From contig NZ_JABRWJ010000005.1 of the NCBI RefSeq assembly GCF_013266755.1, forward strand, positions 186,001 through 250,000: DNA of 64,000 nucleotides. Direction: 5' to 3'. A model generated the notes under the pieces. The model saw only the letters and a list, made by a program, of their open reading frames with translations, was not told where the DNA came from and made no database searches. This stretch comes from Pseudaquabacterium terrae (GTDB lineage Bacteria > Pseudomonadota > Gammaproteobacteria > Burkholderiales > Burkholderiaceae_C). A program made the translations under genes and the position numbers. This document shows positions 27,363-34,805 of this stretch, piece by piece; within the stretch, counting starts at the first letter, position 1; every line of letters starts with the position of its first letter.

Positions 27363-28216
27363 TCGGCCGGCGTCCCACTCGCATCGGCGCGTTCGCCGGG
27401 CTCGCCGCGTTGACGATGACGCTGGCGCTGCCCGCCGCCGCCGTGCAGCGGCCGCTGTGGGAGCTGGGCCTGGGCGTCGGCAGCCTGCGCCTGCCGCACT
27501 ACCGCGGCTCCGACCAGTCCAGCGCCTGGCTGCTGCCGGTGCCCTACATCGCCTACCGCGGCGAGATCTTCAAGGCCGACCGCGACGGCGCGCGCGCGGT
27601 GCTGCTCGATTCTCAGCGCTTCGACGTCGATGTGAGCGCCTCGGCCAGCACGCCGACGCGCAGCCGCGACAACCATGCCCGCGAAGGCATGCCGGACCTG
27701 AAGCCGACGATCGAGCTGGGCCCGAACGTCAACTGGACGCTCGGTCGCGGCCGCGGCGCGGTGGCGGGCATCGCCGAATGGAAGCTCGACCTGCGGCTGC
27801 CGCTGCGCGCCGCGCTCAGCATCGAGTCGCAGCCGCGGGTCGTCGGCTGGATCGCGACGCCGAACGTCAACCTCGACCTGCGCACCGCCGGCGGCTGGAA
27901 CGTCGGCCTGCTCGCCGGCCCGGTGATCGGCGACCGCAAGCTGCACGGCTACTTCTACGACGTGGCGCCGGCCCACGCCACCGCCGGGCGCCCGGCCTAC
28001 CGCGCGCGCGGCGGTTACGCCGGCGCGACCGCGCTGGCCGGGCTGTCGCGGCGCGATGGTCCGCGCTGGATCGGCTTCTTCGTCAAGGTCGACAGCCTGC
28101 GCGGCGCGGCCTTCGAAGACAGCCCGCTGGTGCGCCAGCGCAGCCAGTGGTCGGCGGGCCTGGCGATGTCGTGGGTGCTGACCGGCTCGTCACGCAGCGT
28201 GGACGTCGACGAATGA
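27359..28216 (+). CDS. MipA/OmpV-like outer membrane protein
   Basis: A 285-residue protein with a signal peptide (about 1-29, ending LALPAAAV). The mature part begins WELGLGVGSLRLPHYRGSDQSSAWLLPVPYIAYRGEIFKADRDG, the MipA/OmpV signature, and continues as alternating beta strands to a C-terminal SAGLAMSWVL. It is expected as an outer membrane beta-barrel. Coupled by 4-bp overlaps to the chorismatase and acyltransferase genes. A role in placing the polyene lipid in the outer membrane is plausible but inferred. Confidence 0.85.
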   Translation: MIGRRPTRIGAFAGLAALTMTLALPAAAVQRPLWELGLGVGSLRLPHYRGSDQSSAWLLPVPYIAYRGEIFKADRDGARAVLLDSQRFDVDVSASASTPTRSRDNHAREGMPDLKPTIELGPNVNWTLGRGRGAVAGIAEWKLDLRLPLRAALSIESQPRVVGWIATPNVNLDLRTAGGWNVGLLAGPVIGDRKLHGYFYDVAPAHATAGRPAYRARGGYAGATALAGLSRRDGPRWIGFFVKVDSLRGAAFEDSPLVRQRSQWSAGLAMSWVLTGSSRSVDVDE

Positions 28217-29034
28217 AGCCGCTGCGTTCATCGCTCACTGCCGAGTCCTCGCCGCAGCCGCGCCGCATCGCCTGGCCGGTCGCGCTGCCGATGACGCTGC
28301 TGCTGTACCTGCTGCTGCTGCTGCTCGGCCTGATGTCCTTGAGCTGGAACCTGGTCGCGATGCTGCTGTACCCGGTGCTGTCGCGCCAACGCGGGCAAGC
28401 CATCGGCCGCGCCGCCATCGCCTATGTCTACCGGATGTTCTGGGCCATCGCTGCGTTCACCGGCATGCTGCGGCTCGAGGCGGGCCTGCTGGACGCGCTG
28501 CGCGACGAACCGGGGCTGGTCATCGCCGCCAACCATCCGAGCATGCTCGACGCGCTGATGCTGGTCGCGCGGCTGCCGCGCGCCACCTGCATCATGAAGG
28601 CGAGCCTGCTGCGCAACCCCTTCCTCAGCGCTGGCGCGCGGCTGGCGCGCTACGTCAGCAACGACGCGCCGCTGGCGATGGTGCGCCAGGCGGTCGATAC
28701 GCTGAAGCAAGGCGGCCAGCTGGTGATGTTCCCCGAGGGCACGCGTACGACGCAGCCGCCGGTGAACCCCTTCATGCCCGGCGTCACGCTGATCGCCAAG
28801 CTGGCCAAGGCGCCGATCCAGACCGTCTTCATCGACACCGACTCGCCCTACCTCGGCAAGGGCTGGCCGCTGTGGCGGTTGCCACCGCTGCCGATCGTCT
28901 TCAGCGTGCGCATCGGCGAGCGTTTCGAGCCGCAGCGCGATTCGGACGCGCTGCTGCATGAGCTCGAAGCCTATTTCGCGTCCGGCGTCAGGCCGAACAA
29001 GTCGATGTCCAAGACGACGGGCAGCAGTTCGTGA
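28213..29034 (+). CDS. PlsC-type 1-acylglycerol-phosphate acyltransferase family protein
   Basis: A 273-residue protein with two N-terminal hydrophobic segments (LPMTLLLYLLLLLLGLMSL and nearby) and the acyltransferase motifs NHPSMLD (HX4D) and FPEGTR. Such enzymes move acyl groups onto glycerol or sugar hydroxyls at the inner membrane. In aryl-polyene clusters they are thought to attach the polyene or a fatty acid to the lipid anchor. Overlaps neighbours by 4 bp on both sides. Confidence 0.88.
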   Translation: MKPLRSSLTAESSPQPRRIAWPVALPMTLLLYLLLLLLGLMSLSWNLVAMLLYPVLSRQRGQAIGRAAIAYVYRMFWAIAAFTGMLRLEAGLLDALRDEPGLVIAANHPSMLDALMLVARLPRATCIMKASLLRNPFLSAGARLARYVSNDAPLAMVRQAVDTLKQGGQLVMFPEGTRTTQPPVNPFMPGVTLIAKLAKAPIQTVFIDTDSPYLGKGWPLWRLPPLPIVFSVRIGERFEPQRDSDALLHELEAYFASGVRPNKSMSKTTGSSS

Positions 29035-29825
29035 GCGCGCGCCCGCTGGTCGAGACCGCGTCGCGCAGCCACCTGGTGCTGATCCCCAGCTACAACACCG
29101 GCCGGCTGTTGCTGCAGACGGTGGCCGCCGCGCGCGCGCAATGGAACCCGGTGTGGGTCGTGATCGACGGCAGCACCGACGGCTCCGAGCTGCCGCTGCT
29201 GGCGCGCGCCGCGGCCGACCCCGGGCTGCAGGTCTTCGTGCTGCCGCGCAACCAGGGCAAGGGCGCCGCGGTGCTGCACGGGCTGCGCCTGGCGCTGCAA
29301 TCGGGCGTCACGCACGTGCTGACGATGGACGCCGACGGCCAGCATCCGGCGGCGCTGATCCCGCACTTCATGCAGCAATCGCAGGCGCGGCCGGACACGA
29401 TGGTGCTCGGCAAGCCGGTGTTCGATGCCAGCGCGCCGCTGCTGCGCGTGCGCGGCCGGCGCGTCTCGAACGCCTGGACCAACCTCGAGACGCTCGGCGC
29501 CGGCGTCGGCGATTCGCTGTTCGGATTCCGCGTCTACCCGGCCGCGGCGTTGGCGGCGGTGATGCGGCGCCAGCCGTGGATGCGGCGCTTCGACTTCGAC
29601 ACCGAGGCGGTCGTGCGGCTGGCGTGGCGCGGCGTCAAGCCGGTCAACGTCGATGCACCGGTCAAGTACCCGCGGCCCGAGGACGGCGGCATCTCGCACT
29701 TCAAGTACGGCCGCGATAACGCGCTATTGACATGGATGCATGCGCGGCTGATGCTCGAGTTCGTGCTGCGGCTGCCGCTGCTGCTGACGCGGCGGCTGCT
29801 GCGCAAGCCGCCGTACCAACGCTGA
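29031..29825 (+). CDS. glycosyltransferase family 2
   Basis: A 264-residue GT-A type transferase with a GTG start overlapping the acyltransferase stop (GTGA). Motifs: LVLIPSYNTGRLLLQTV, VVIDGSTDGS, LPRNQGKGAAVLHG, and the metal-binding MDADGQHP. There is a short hydrophobic C-terminal stretch (LMLEFVLRLPLLL). Probably adds a sugar or sugar-like group to the polyene head or lipid anchor. It ends 22 bp before the convergent ketoreductase gene. Confidence 0.88.
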   Translation: MSARPLVETASRSHLVLIPSYNTGRLLLQTVAAARAQWNPVWVVIDGSTDGSELPLLARAAADPGLQVFVLPRNQGKGAAVLHGLRLALQSGVTHVLTMDADGQHPAALIPHFMQQSQARPDTMVLGKPVFDASAPLLRVRGRRVSNAWTNLETLGAGVGDSLFGFRVYPAAALAAVMRRQPWMRRFDFDTEAVVRLAWRGVKPVNVDAPVKYPRPEDGGISHFKYGRDNALLTWMHARLMLEFVLRLPLLLTRRLLRKPPYQR

Positions 29826-29846
29826 GCTGGGCGCGCTTGGCACGCG

Positions 29847-30590
29847 TCAGCTCATGCCGCCGTCGATCGAGATCACCTGACCGCTGATGTACGCGGCCAG
29901 CGGGCTGGCGAGAAACGCCACCAGCTCGGCGACCTCCTGCGGCGTGCCGGCGCGCTTGACCGGCACCAGCTGCGCGATCTGCGCCGCATCGAAGGCGGCC
30001 TCGGCCATCGGCGACGCGATGATGCCGGGCGCCACCGCATTGACGGTGACGCCGCGGCTGGCGACCTCGAGCGACAGCGCCTTGGTCGCGCTGTTCAGCG
30101 CGCCCTTGGCCGCCGCGTAGTTGACCTGGCCCCGGTTGCCGATCAGCGACGCGACCGACGAGATGTTGACGATGCGGCCCCAGCGCGTGCGCAGCATCGG
30201 CAGCAGCAGCGGCTGCGTGACGTGGAAGAAGCCGTGCAGCGAGACGTCGATCACGCGGTGCCATTGCTCGGCGCGCATGCCGGGGAACACCGCATCGTCG
30301 TGCACGCCGGCGTTGTTGACGATCACCTGCACCGCGCCGCCTTCGAGCATCGCGGTGGTCGCCGCCTGCGTGGCCGCGGCATCGGCGATGTCGAAGACAT
30401 GGCATTGCGCGCTGCCGCCGGCCGCACGCAGCTCGTCGGCCAGCGCTTCGATGATTGCCGCACCGCGGTTCGCGTGCAGCAGCAGCGTGGCGCCGTCGGC
30501 CGCGAGGCGGCGGGCGATCGCGCCGCCGAGCGCGCCGCTGGCGCCGGTGACCAGCGCGCGCTTGCCGGCGAGCCGAGGAGGCGCCGTCAC
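29847..30590 (-). CDS. 3-oxoacyl-ACP reductase (FabG-like) of the aryl-polyene cluster
   Basis: A 247-residue short-chain reductase with a GTG start at 30590. It has the nucleotide motif TGASGALGG (15-23), NNAG (92-95), the active-site set S144/S145, Y158, K162 (YAAAK), and a C-terminal SGQVISIDGG. It reduces the beta-keto group after each condensation. It is the last gene of the minus-strand arm and overlaps the dehydratase gene by 4 bp. Confidence 0.92.
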   Translation of the reverse strand: MTAPPRLAGKRALVTGASGALGGAIARRLAADGATLLLHANRGAAIIEALADELRAAGGSAQCHVFDIADAAATQAATTAMLEGGAVQVIVNNAGVHDDAVFPGMRAEQWHRVIDVSLHGFFHVTQPLLLPMLRTRWGRIVNISSVASLIGNRGQVNYAAAKGALNSATKALSLEVASRGVTVNAVAPGIIASPMAEAAFDAAQIAQLVPVKRAGTPQEVAELVAFLASPLAAYISGQVISIDGGMS

Positions 30591-31048
30591 GCGGTGTGCT
30601 CCGGCATCACATTCAGCACCACCGTCGCCCGTCCGTCGGCGACGGCGCCGCCGGCGCCGTCGCGCACTGCGAAGCGGTAGAGGATCTGGCGCTGATCGCC
30701 GGCCAGGCGCTCGGCTTCGACCTGCAGCTCGCCCGCCAGCGTGTGCAGGGCCGGCACCGCCAGCCGCACCTCGCGCACGCTCGCCAGGTACCCCGGCGTC
30801 GGCCGGCTGCCGGGCGGCGCGATCAGCGCGCCGTGCAGGGCCATCGCCTGCGCCGCGTATTCGATGGCACACGGCGCAAGCAGGCCGCTGGCGCTGCGCA
30901 GCGGATGGTCCGGTGCGTGGTGGCTGCGTGCGCTGCAGCGGATGCGTTCGGGCGTCCAGTCGAGCAAGGCATCGAGCAGGCACATGCGGCCGGCATGCGG
31001 GATGCGTTCGGCGATGCCGGCGTGGTCCAGCGTCGGCGGCAGGTTCAT
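30587..31048 (-). CDS. hotdog 3-hydroxyacyl-ACP dehydratase-like protein
   Basis: A 153-residue protein with IPHAGRMCLLDALLDWTPERI at residues 16-36 (candidate active-site H18), then SGLLAPCAIEYAAQAMALHGAL, typical of the dehydratases in aryl-polyene clusters. It would remove water to leave the conjugated trans double bonds. Overlaps ketoreductase and chain-length-factor-like genes by 4 bp each. Confidence 0.85.
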   Translation of the reverse strand: MNLPPTLDHAGIAERIPHAGRMCLLDALLDWTPERIRCSARSHHAPDHPLRSASGLLAPCAIEYAAQAMALHGALIAPPGSRPTPGYLASVREVRLAVPALHTLAGELQVEAERLAGDQRQILYRFAVRDGAGGAVADGRATVVLNVMPEHTA

Positions 31049-31848
31049 CGGGTCTGCACCTGCAGCACCAGGTGCAGGTCTTCGAGGTAGTCGATGCGCA
31101 GCGTCGCGGCCGGGGCAGGAGCGGCCAGTTGCTCGAGCAGCGGCAACCCGCGCGCCGCGGGAATCGCTGCACGCAGCGCCTCGAAGCCGGGGTGCGTGCA
31201 GGGCGTGGCCGCTGCGGTGGCCGCCGCGAGGCTGAGCCCCAGACGCACGCCGCCGAGCGCCGGATCGGCATCCAGCAGCAGCGCCAGGCCGAAGGCGTCC
31301 GGCAGCGGCCGCGTGCCGTTCAGCGGCTCGGGATACGGCACGTCGGCGGCCACCAGCAGCACCGGCCGGCGCAGTGACACGGCTTGCGCCGCCGCTTCGA
31401 GCAGCCCGGCGGCGAAGCTGCCGTCGAAGGCACACAGGCTGGTCGATGGCGCGCGCGATTGCGTCGCGATGTGCCAGTAACCGGCGGCGGCGTTGTGCAC
31501 CGAGTTCGTGAAGCGGGTCGGCGAGACGATGCGCTCGGGCTGCGCCAGCGCTTCGCACAAGGCATGGCAGTTGGCCGAGTCGGATCCCGTCGAGCTGAAG
31601 ACGGTGGCCAGCGTGTGCACGTCGACGCCCGCCTGCGCGCAGGCCTGGTCGGCGACGGCGAAAGACAGCTTGACGATGGCGCCGGCGCGGCGGCGCTCGG
31701 TCGGTGCCAGGCGGGCCGGCGCGGTGAGCACGGTCGGCGCCGAGGCCCAGCCGGCCGGCTCGCCCAGCAGCACCTGCCCCTGCGTCCAGTCGGCCAGCCC
31801 CGGACCGACCAATCCCACGCCGCGGACGCTCACTTCGAAAGCCATCAT
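31045..31848 (-). CDS. ketosynthase-like chain-length-factor protein (short)
   Basis: A 267-residue protein of the Ketoacyl-synt_2 type. It has the N-terminal thiolase-like half (TVFSSTGSDSANCHALCEAL, TNSVHNAAAGYWHIATQ) and a Cys-containing stretch STSLCAFDGSFAAG (C139). The C-terminal half with the catalytic His motifs (HGT and GH) is absent. It probably pairs with the full ketosynthase next door to set chain length, rather than condensing alone. Start taken at 31848; a second ATG is at 31845. ATGA overlap with the ketosynthase stop. Confidence 0.8.
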   Translation of the reverse strand: MMAFEVSVRGVGLVGPGLADWTQGQVLLGEPAGWASAPTVLTAPARLAPTERRRAGAIVKLSFAVADQACAQAGVDVHTLATVFSSTGSDSANCHALCEALAQPERIVSPTRFTNSVHNAAAGYWHIATQSRAPSTSLCAFDGSFAAGLLEAAAQAVSLRRPVLLVAADVPYPEPLNGTRPLPDAFGLALLLDADPALGGVRLGLSLAAATAAATPCTHPGFEALRAAIPAARGLPLLEQLAAPAPAATLRIDYLEDLHLVLQVQTR

Positions 31849-33038
31849 GCCGCCTCCCGCCCGAAGATCAGGCAGGCATTGCTGCCGCCGAAACCGAACG
31901 AGTTGCTGGCGATGCGGCGCGGCGCTGCGGCGCGGTTTTCGCTGAGGTAGGCGCAGCGCAGCGCGGGGTCGGGCGTGCGCACGTTCAACCCCGCCGGCAA
32001 CAGGCCGTGCTGCAGCGCCAGCATCGAGATCACCGCCTCCAGCCCGCCGGCTGCGCCGAGCGTGTGGCCGGTGGCGCCCTTGGTCGAGCTGCACGGCAGC
32101 TGGGCGCCGAACACCGTGCGCACCGCCAGATCCTCGACCGTGTCGTTGTTCGGCGTCGCGGTGCCGTGCAGGTTGATGTAGTCGACCTCAGCCGGCGTCA
32201 GCCGGGCACTGGCCAGCGCGCCGCGCATCGCGGCGGCGGCGCCGGCGCCTTCGGGATGCGGGCTGCTCATGTGGTGGCCGTCGCTGCTCTCGCCGCAGCC
32301 GAGCAGCCAGGCGGCGGCATCGCCATCGCGTTCGAGCAGGGCGAACGCTGCCGCTTCGCCGAGCGACAGCCCGTGCCGGTTCGCATCCCAGGGCCGGCAG
32401 ATCTCCGGCGACAGCAGCTCGAGCGACGAGAAGCCGTACAGCGTCGTCAGGCACAGGCTGTCGACGCCGCCGACGACCGCCGCGTCGACCAGGCCCAGCG
32501 CCAGCCAGCGCGCGGCCTGCGCGAAGACCTTGGCGCTCGACGAGCAGGCGGTCGAGACGACCATCGCCGGGCCCTGCAGATCGAGCGCGGCGCGCACGAA
32601 CTCGGCCAGCGAATGGGTGTTGTGCGTCTGCCGGTAGTGAAAATCGGCCGGCAGCGCGCCGGTGGCCGCGTCACGCCGGCGATAGGCTTCTTCGGTCTGC
32701 AGGATGCCGGACGTGCTGGTGCCGAGCAGCACGGCGATGCGTTCCGCCCCGTGGCGCTGCCGCGCCTGCGCGACGCGCGCTGCGAAACCGTCGGCGTGCA
32801 GGCCCTGCCAGGCGAGGCGGTTGTTGCGGCAGTCGTAGGCCGACAGCGCTGCGGGCAGCCGTTCCTCGTCGACGCCCGGCACCTCGCCGATCCACAGCGG
32901 CCGGTCGACGGTTTCGAAGCAGCGATGCGCCAGGCCGCTGCGCTGCTCGCGCAGGGCCGCCAGCGTCGCGGCCTGGCCGATGCCCAGCGCGCTGCTGACG
33001 CTGAAGGCGCTCACCGCCACCGGTGCAATGACACTCAT
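31845..33038 (-). CDS. beta-ketoacyl-ACP synthase of the aryl-polyene cluster
   Basis: A 397-residue type II ketosynthase with a complete triad: C165 in STACSSSAK, H291 in NLHGTATPNND, and H325 in KGATGHTLGAAGG (K320). It extends the hydroxybenzoate-derived starter with malonyl-ACP units. The next gene encodes a shortened ketosynthase-like partner, so the working enzyme is probably a heterodimer. Starts at 33038, overlapping the methyltransferase stop by 4 bp. Confidence 0.92.
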   Translation of the reverse strand: MSVIAPVAVSAFSVSSALGIGQAATLAALREQRSGLAHRCFETVDRPLWIGEVPGVDEERLPAALSAYDCRNNRLAWQGLHADGFAARVAQARQRHGAERIAVLLGTSTSGILQTEEAYRRRDAATGALPADFHYRQTHNTHSLAEFVRAALDLQGPAMVVSTACSSSAKVFAQAARWLALGLVDAAVVGGVDSLCLTTLYGFSSLELLSPEICRPWDANRHGLSLGEAAAFALLERDGDAAAWLLGCGESSDGHHMSSPHPEGAGAAAAMRGALASARLTPAEVDYINLHGTATPNNDTVEDLAVRTVFGAQLPCSSTKGATGHTLGAAGGLEAVISMLALQHGLLPAGLNVRTPDPALRCAYLSENRAAAPRRIASNSFGFGGSNACLIFGREAA

Positions 33039-33823
33039 GTGGGGTCCTCCGGCTTGTCGGCCACCAGCAGCACGTTGGCGAACGGCGTGCCTCGGCTCAT
33101 CGGCACCGGTTGCACGACGAAGCCGTGTTCGCGCAGCAGCTCGATCCACTGCATCAGCGTGCGGCCCCAGGTCGGTGGCGCGCGGTGGCCGCGCACCCAG
33201 GTGACGAGCCGGTCGACCCACTGGCTGACGGCGAAGCCGCGCCGGTTCGACGCGTCGCCGATGCGCAGCAGCAGCCGGCCGCCGGGCTGCAGCGCGTCGA
33301 GGATGCGGCCGAGCAGCGCGGCCTGCGCCGCGTGGTCGACGTAGTGCAGCACGTCGAGGATCACGACCACCTCGCACGGCGGCAGCGCGACCTCGCGCAT
33401 GTCGCCGCAGACGAAGCGCGGCTGCGTCGGCAGGTCGCCGACGGCGGCTTCGGCGCGGGCGATGTCGCGCGGCATCAGCTCGATGCCGGTGTAGCGGCAG
33501 CCCTGCGGCGCGGTGGGCCAGCTCGCCGGCCAGGCGCCGCGTGCGACCAGCGCGTCGATCGACGAGAACAGGCTCGCCAGCAAGCCCTGCCCGCAGCCGA
33601 TGTCGACCACCCGGGCGTGCGCACGCAGGTCGCCGCGCTCGAGCATGCCGCGGAACACCGGATCACGGCCGAGCTTGCCGCGCGCGAAGTTCCAGGCGAA
33701 TCGGCCGGCGCGGCGATACGGCGCGCAGGCCGCATCGTGCAGCGTGCGCCAGGCCGCGTCGGTGGCCGGCGTGCGGGGAGGCGGGGGCGACTCGACGGTG
33801 GACGTCAGGACAACGGAGCTCAT
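33035..33823 (-). CDS. SAM-dependent methyltransferase
   Basis: A 262-residue class I methyltransferase: motif I VVDIGCGQGLLASLF, acidic GIELM, then ILDVLHYVD and a PGGRLLLRIGD motif. Characterised aryl polyenes carry ring methyl or methoxy groups, so action on the aryl head group is plausible. Lies between ketosynthase and deacetylase genes (gap of 7 bp). Confidence 0.85.
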   Translation of the reverse strand: MSSVVLTSTVESPPPPRTPATDAAWRTLHDAACAPYRRAGRFAWNFARGKLGRDPVFRGMLERGDLRAHARVVDIGCGQGLLASLFSSIDALVARGAWPASWPTAPQGCRYTGIELMPRDIARAEAAVGDLPTQPRFVCGDMREVALPPCEVVVILDVLHYVDHAAQAALLGRILDALQPGGRLLLRIGDASNRRGFAVSQWVDRLVTWVRGHRAPPTWGRTLMQWIELLREHGFVVQPVPMSRGTPFANVLLVADKPEDPT

Positions 33824-33830
33824 GCGTATT

Positions 33831-34772
33831 TCAGGCGTTAGGAGTTCGTGCCGTGGCCTCGGCGAAGGCCGTAGGCAGGGTCACGGAATGCAGGCCGGTG
33901 TCGTTCAGGCGCTGCAGCAGCGGCGGCAGCACCGCCAGCACCACCGGCTCGCCGCCGCTGCCGCGGGCCGCGTGGCCGTCGTGCAGCAGCAGGATGTCGC
34001 CGGCGGCGAGATCGCGCGTCAGGCGTGCCAGCACGCGCTGCGGATCGGACTCGCGGGTGTCGAAGCCGCGCCGCGTCCAGCTGGTCAGCTGCAGGCCGTG
34101 CCGCTGCAGCACCGGCTGGAGGAAGGGGTTGCGCAGGCCCGCGGGAGCGCGAAAGAAACGCGGCCGCTCGCCGGTCAACGCGCGCAGCTGCGATTGCGCG
34201 CGTTCCAGCTCGCGGTGAAAGCCGCGCGGGCCGAGCAGCGAGAAGTTGTGGCGGTGGTGAAAGCTGTGGTTCTGCACGCTGTGGCCGCGCGCGAGGATCT
34301 CGGCGACCAGCGCCGGATGGCGCGCGGCGCGCTCGGCGATGACGAAGAAGGTGGCGCGGGCGCCGTGGCGATCCAGCAGGTCCAGCACCGCGGGCGTCAC
34401 TGCCGGATCGGGACCGTCGTCGATCGTCAGCGCAACCTCGCCGCGTGCGGCGGCTGCCGCCGGCAGCCGCGTGATGTTCGGCCCCAGCAGGCGCGCACGC
34501 GGCCACAGGCCGGCTGCCGCCAGCAGCACGTGGTTGGCGATCAGCGCGGCGAGCGCCCAGCGCCAGCTGCCGGCCCAGAACCACGGCAGGCTGAAGGCCA
34601 GCAGGTGCACGACGACGGTGACGCGCAGCAGCGGGCTCCAGCGCGTGTCGGCCGGGACCGGCGTGTCGGCGGCGGTGGTGGAGGGGAGGGCAGCGGTCAC
34701 GGGGCGACGAAAGGAGGCGCGGATTTTCCCATGCACCCTTCGGCGTTTCCGCCACACCGGCCCCTGGGACAT
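33831..34772 (-). CDS. polysaccharide deacetylase (NodB-like), membrane-anchored
   Basis: A protein of up to 313 residues. Two hydrophobic segments (about 49-90) precede a NodB-homology domain with all usual motifs: LTIDDGPDP (metal Asp), HSVQNHSFHHRHN (metal His), RFFRAPAG and LLLHDGH. These Zn enzymes remove N-acetyl groups from sugars at the membrane or periplasm. The start is uncertain: ATG 34772 is within a small hairpin (ATCCCC/GGGGAT), and GTGs at 34736 and 34700 are alternatives. In an aryl-polyene operon it would fit tailoring of a sugar added by the GT2, an inference. Confidence 0.85.
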   Translation of the reverse strand: MSQGPVWRKRRRVHGKIRASFRRPVTAALPSTTAADTPVPADTRWSPLLRVTVVVHLLAFSLPWFWAGSWRWALAALIANHVLLAAAGLWPRARLLGPNITRLPAAAAARGEVALTIDDGPDPAVTPAVLDLLDRHGARATFFVIAERAARHPALVAEILARGHSVQNHSFHHRHNFSLLGPRGFHRELERAQSQLRALTGERPRFFRAPAGLRNPFLQPVLQRHGLQLTSWTRRGFDTRESDPQRVLARLTRDLAAGDILLLHDGHAARGSGGEPVVLAVLPPLLQRLNDTGLHSVTLPTAFAEATARTPNA

Positions 34773-34805
34773 CCCCGAGGCCGGGGATGCGCCTAGGGGG
34801 TCGAC

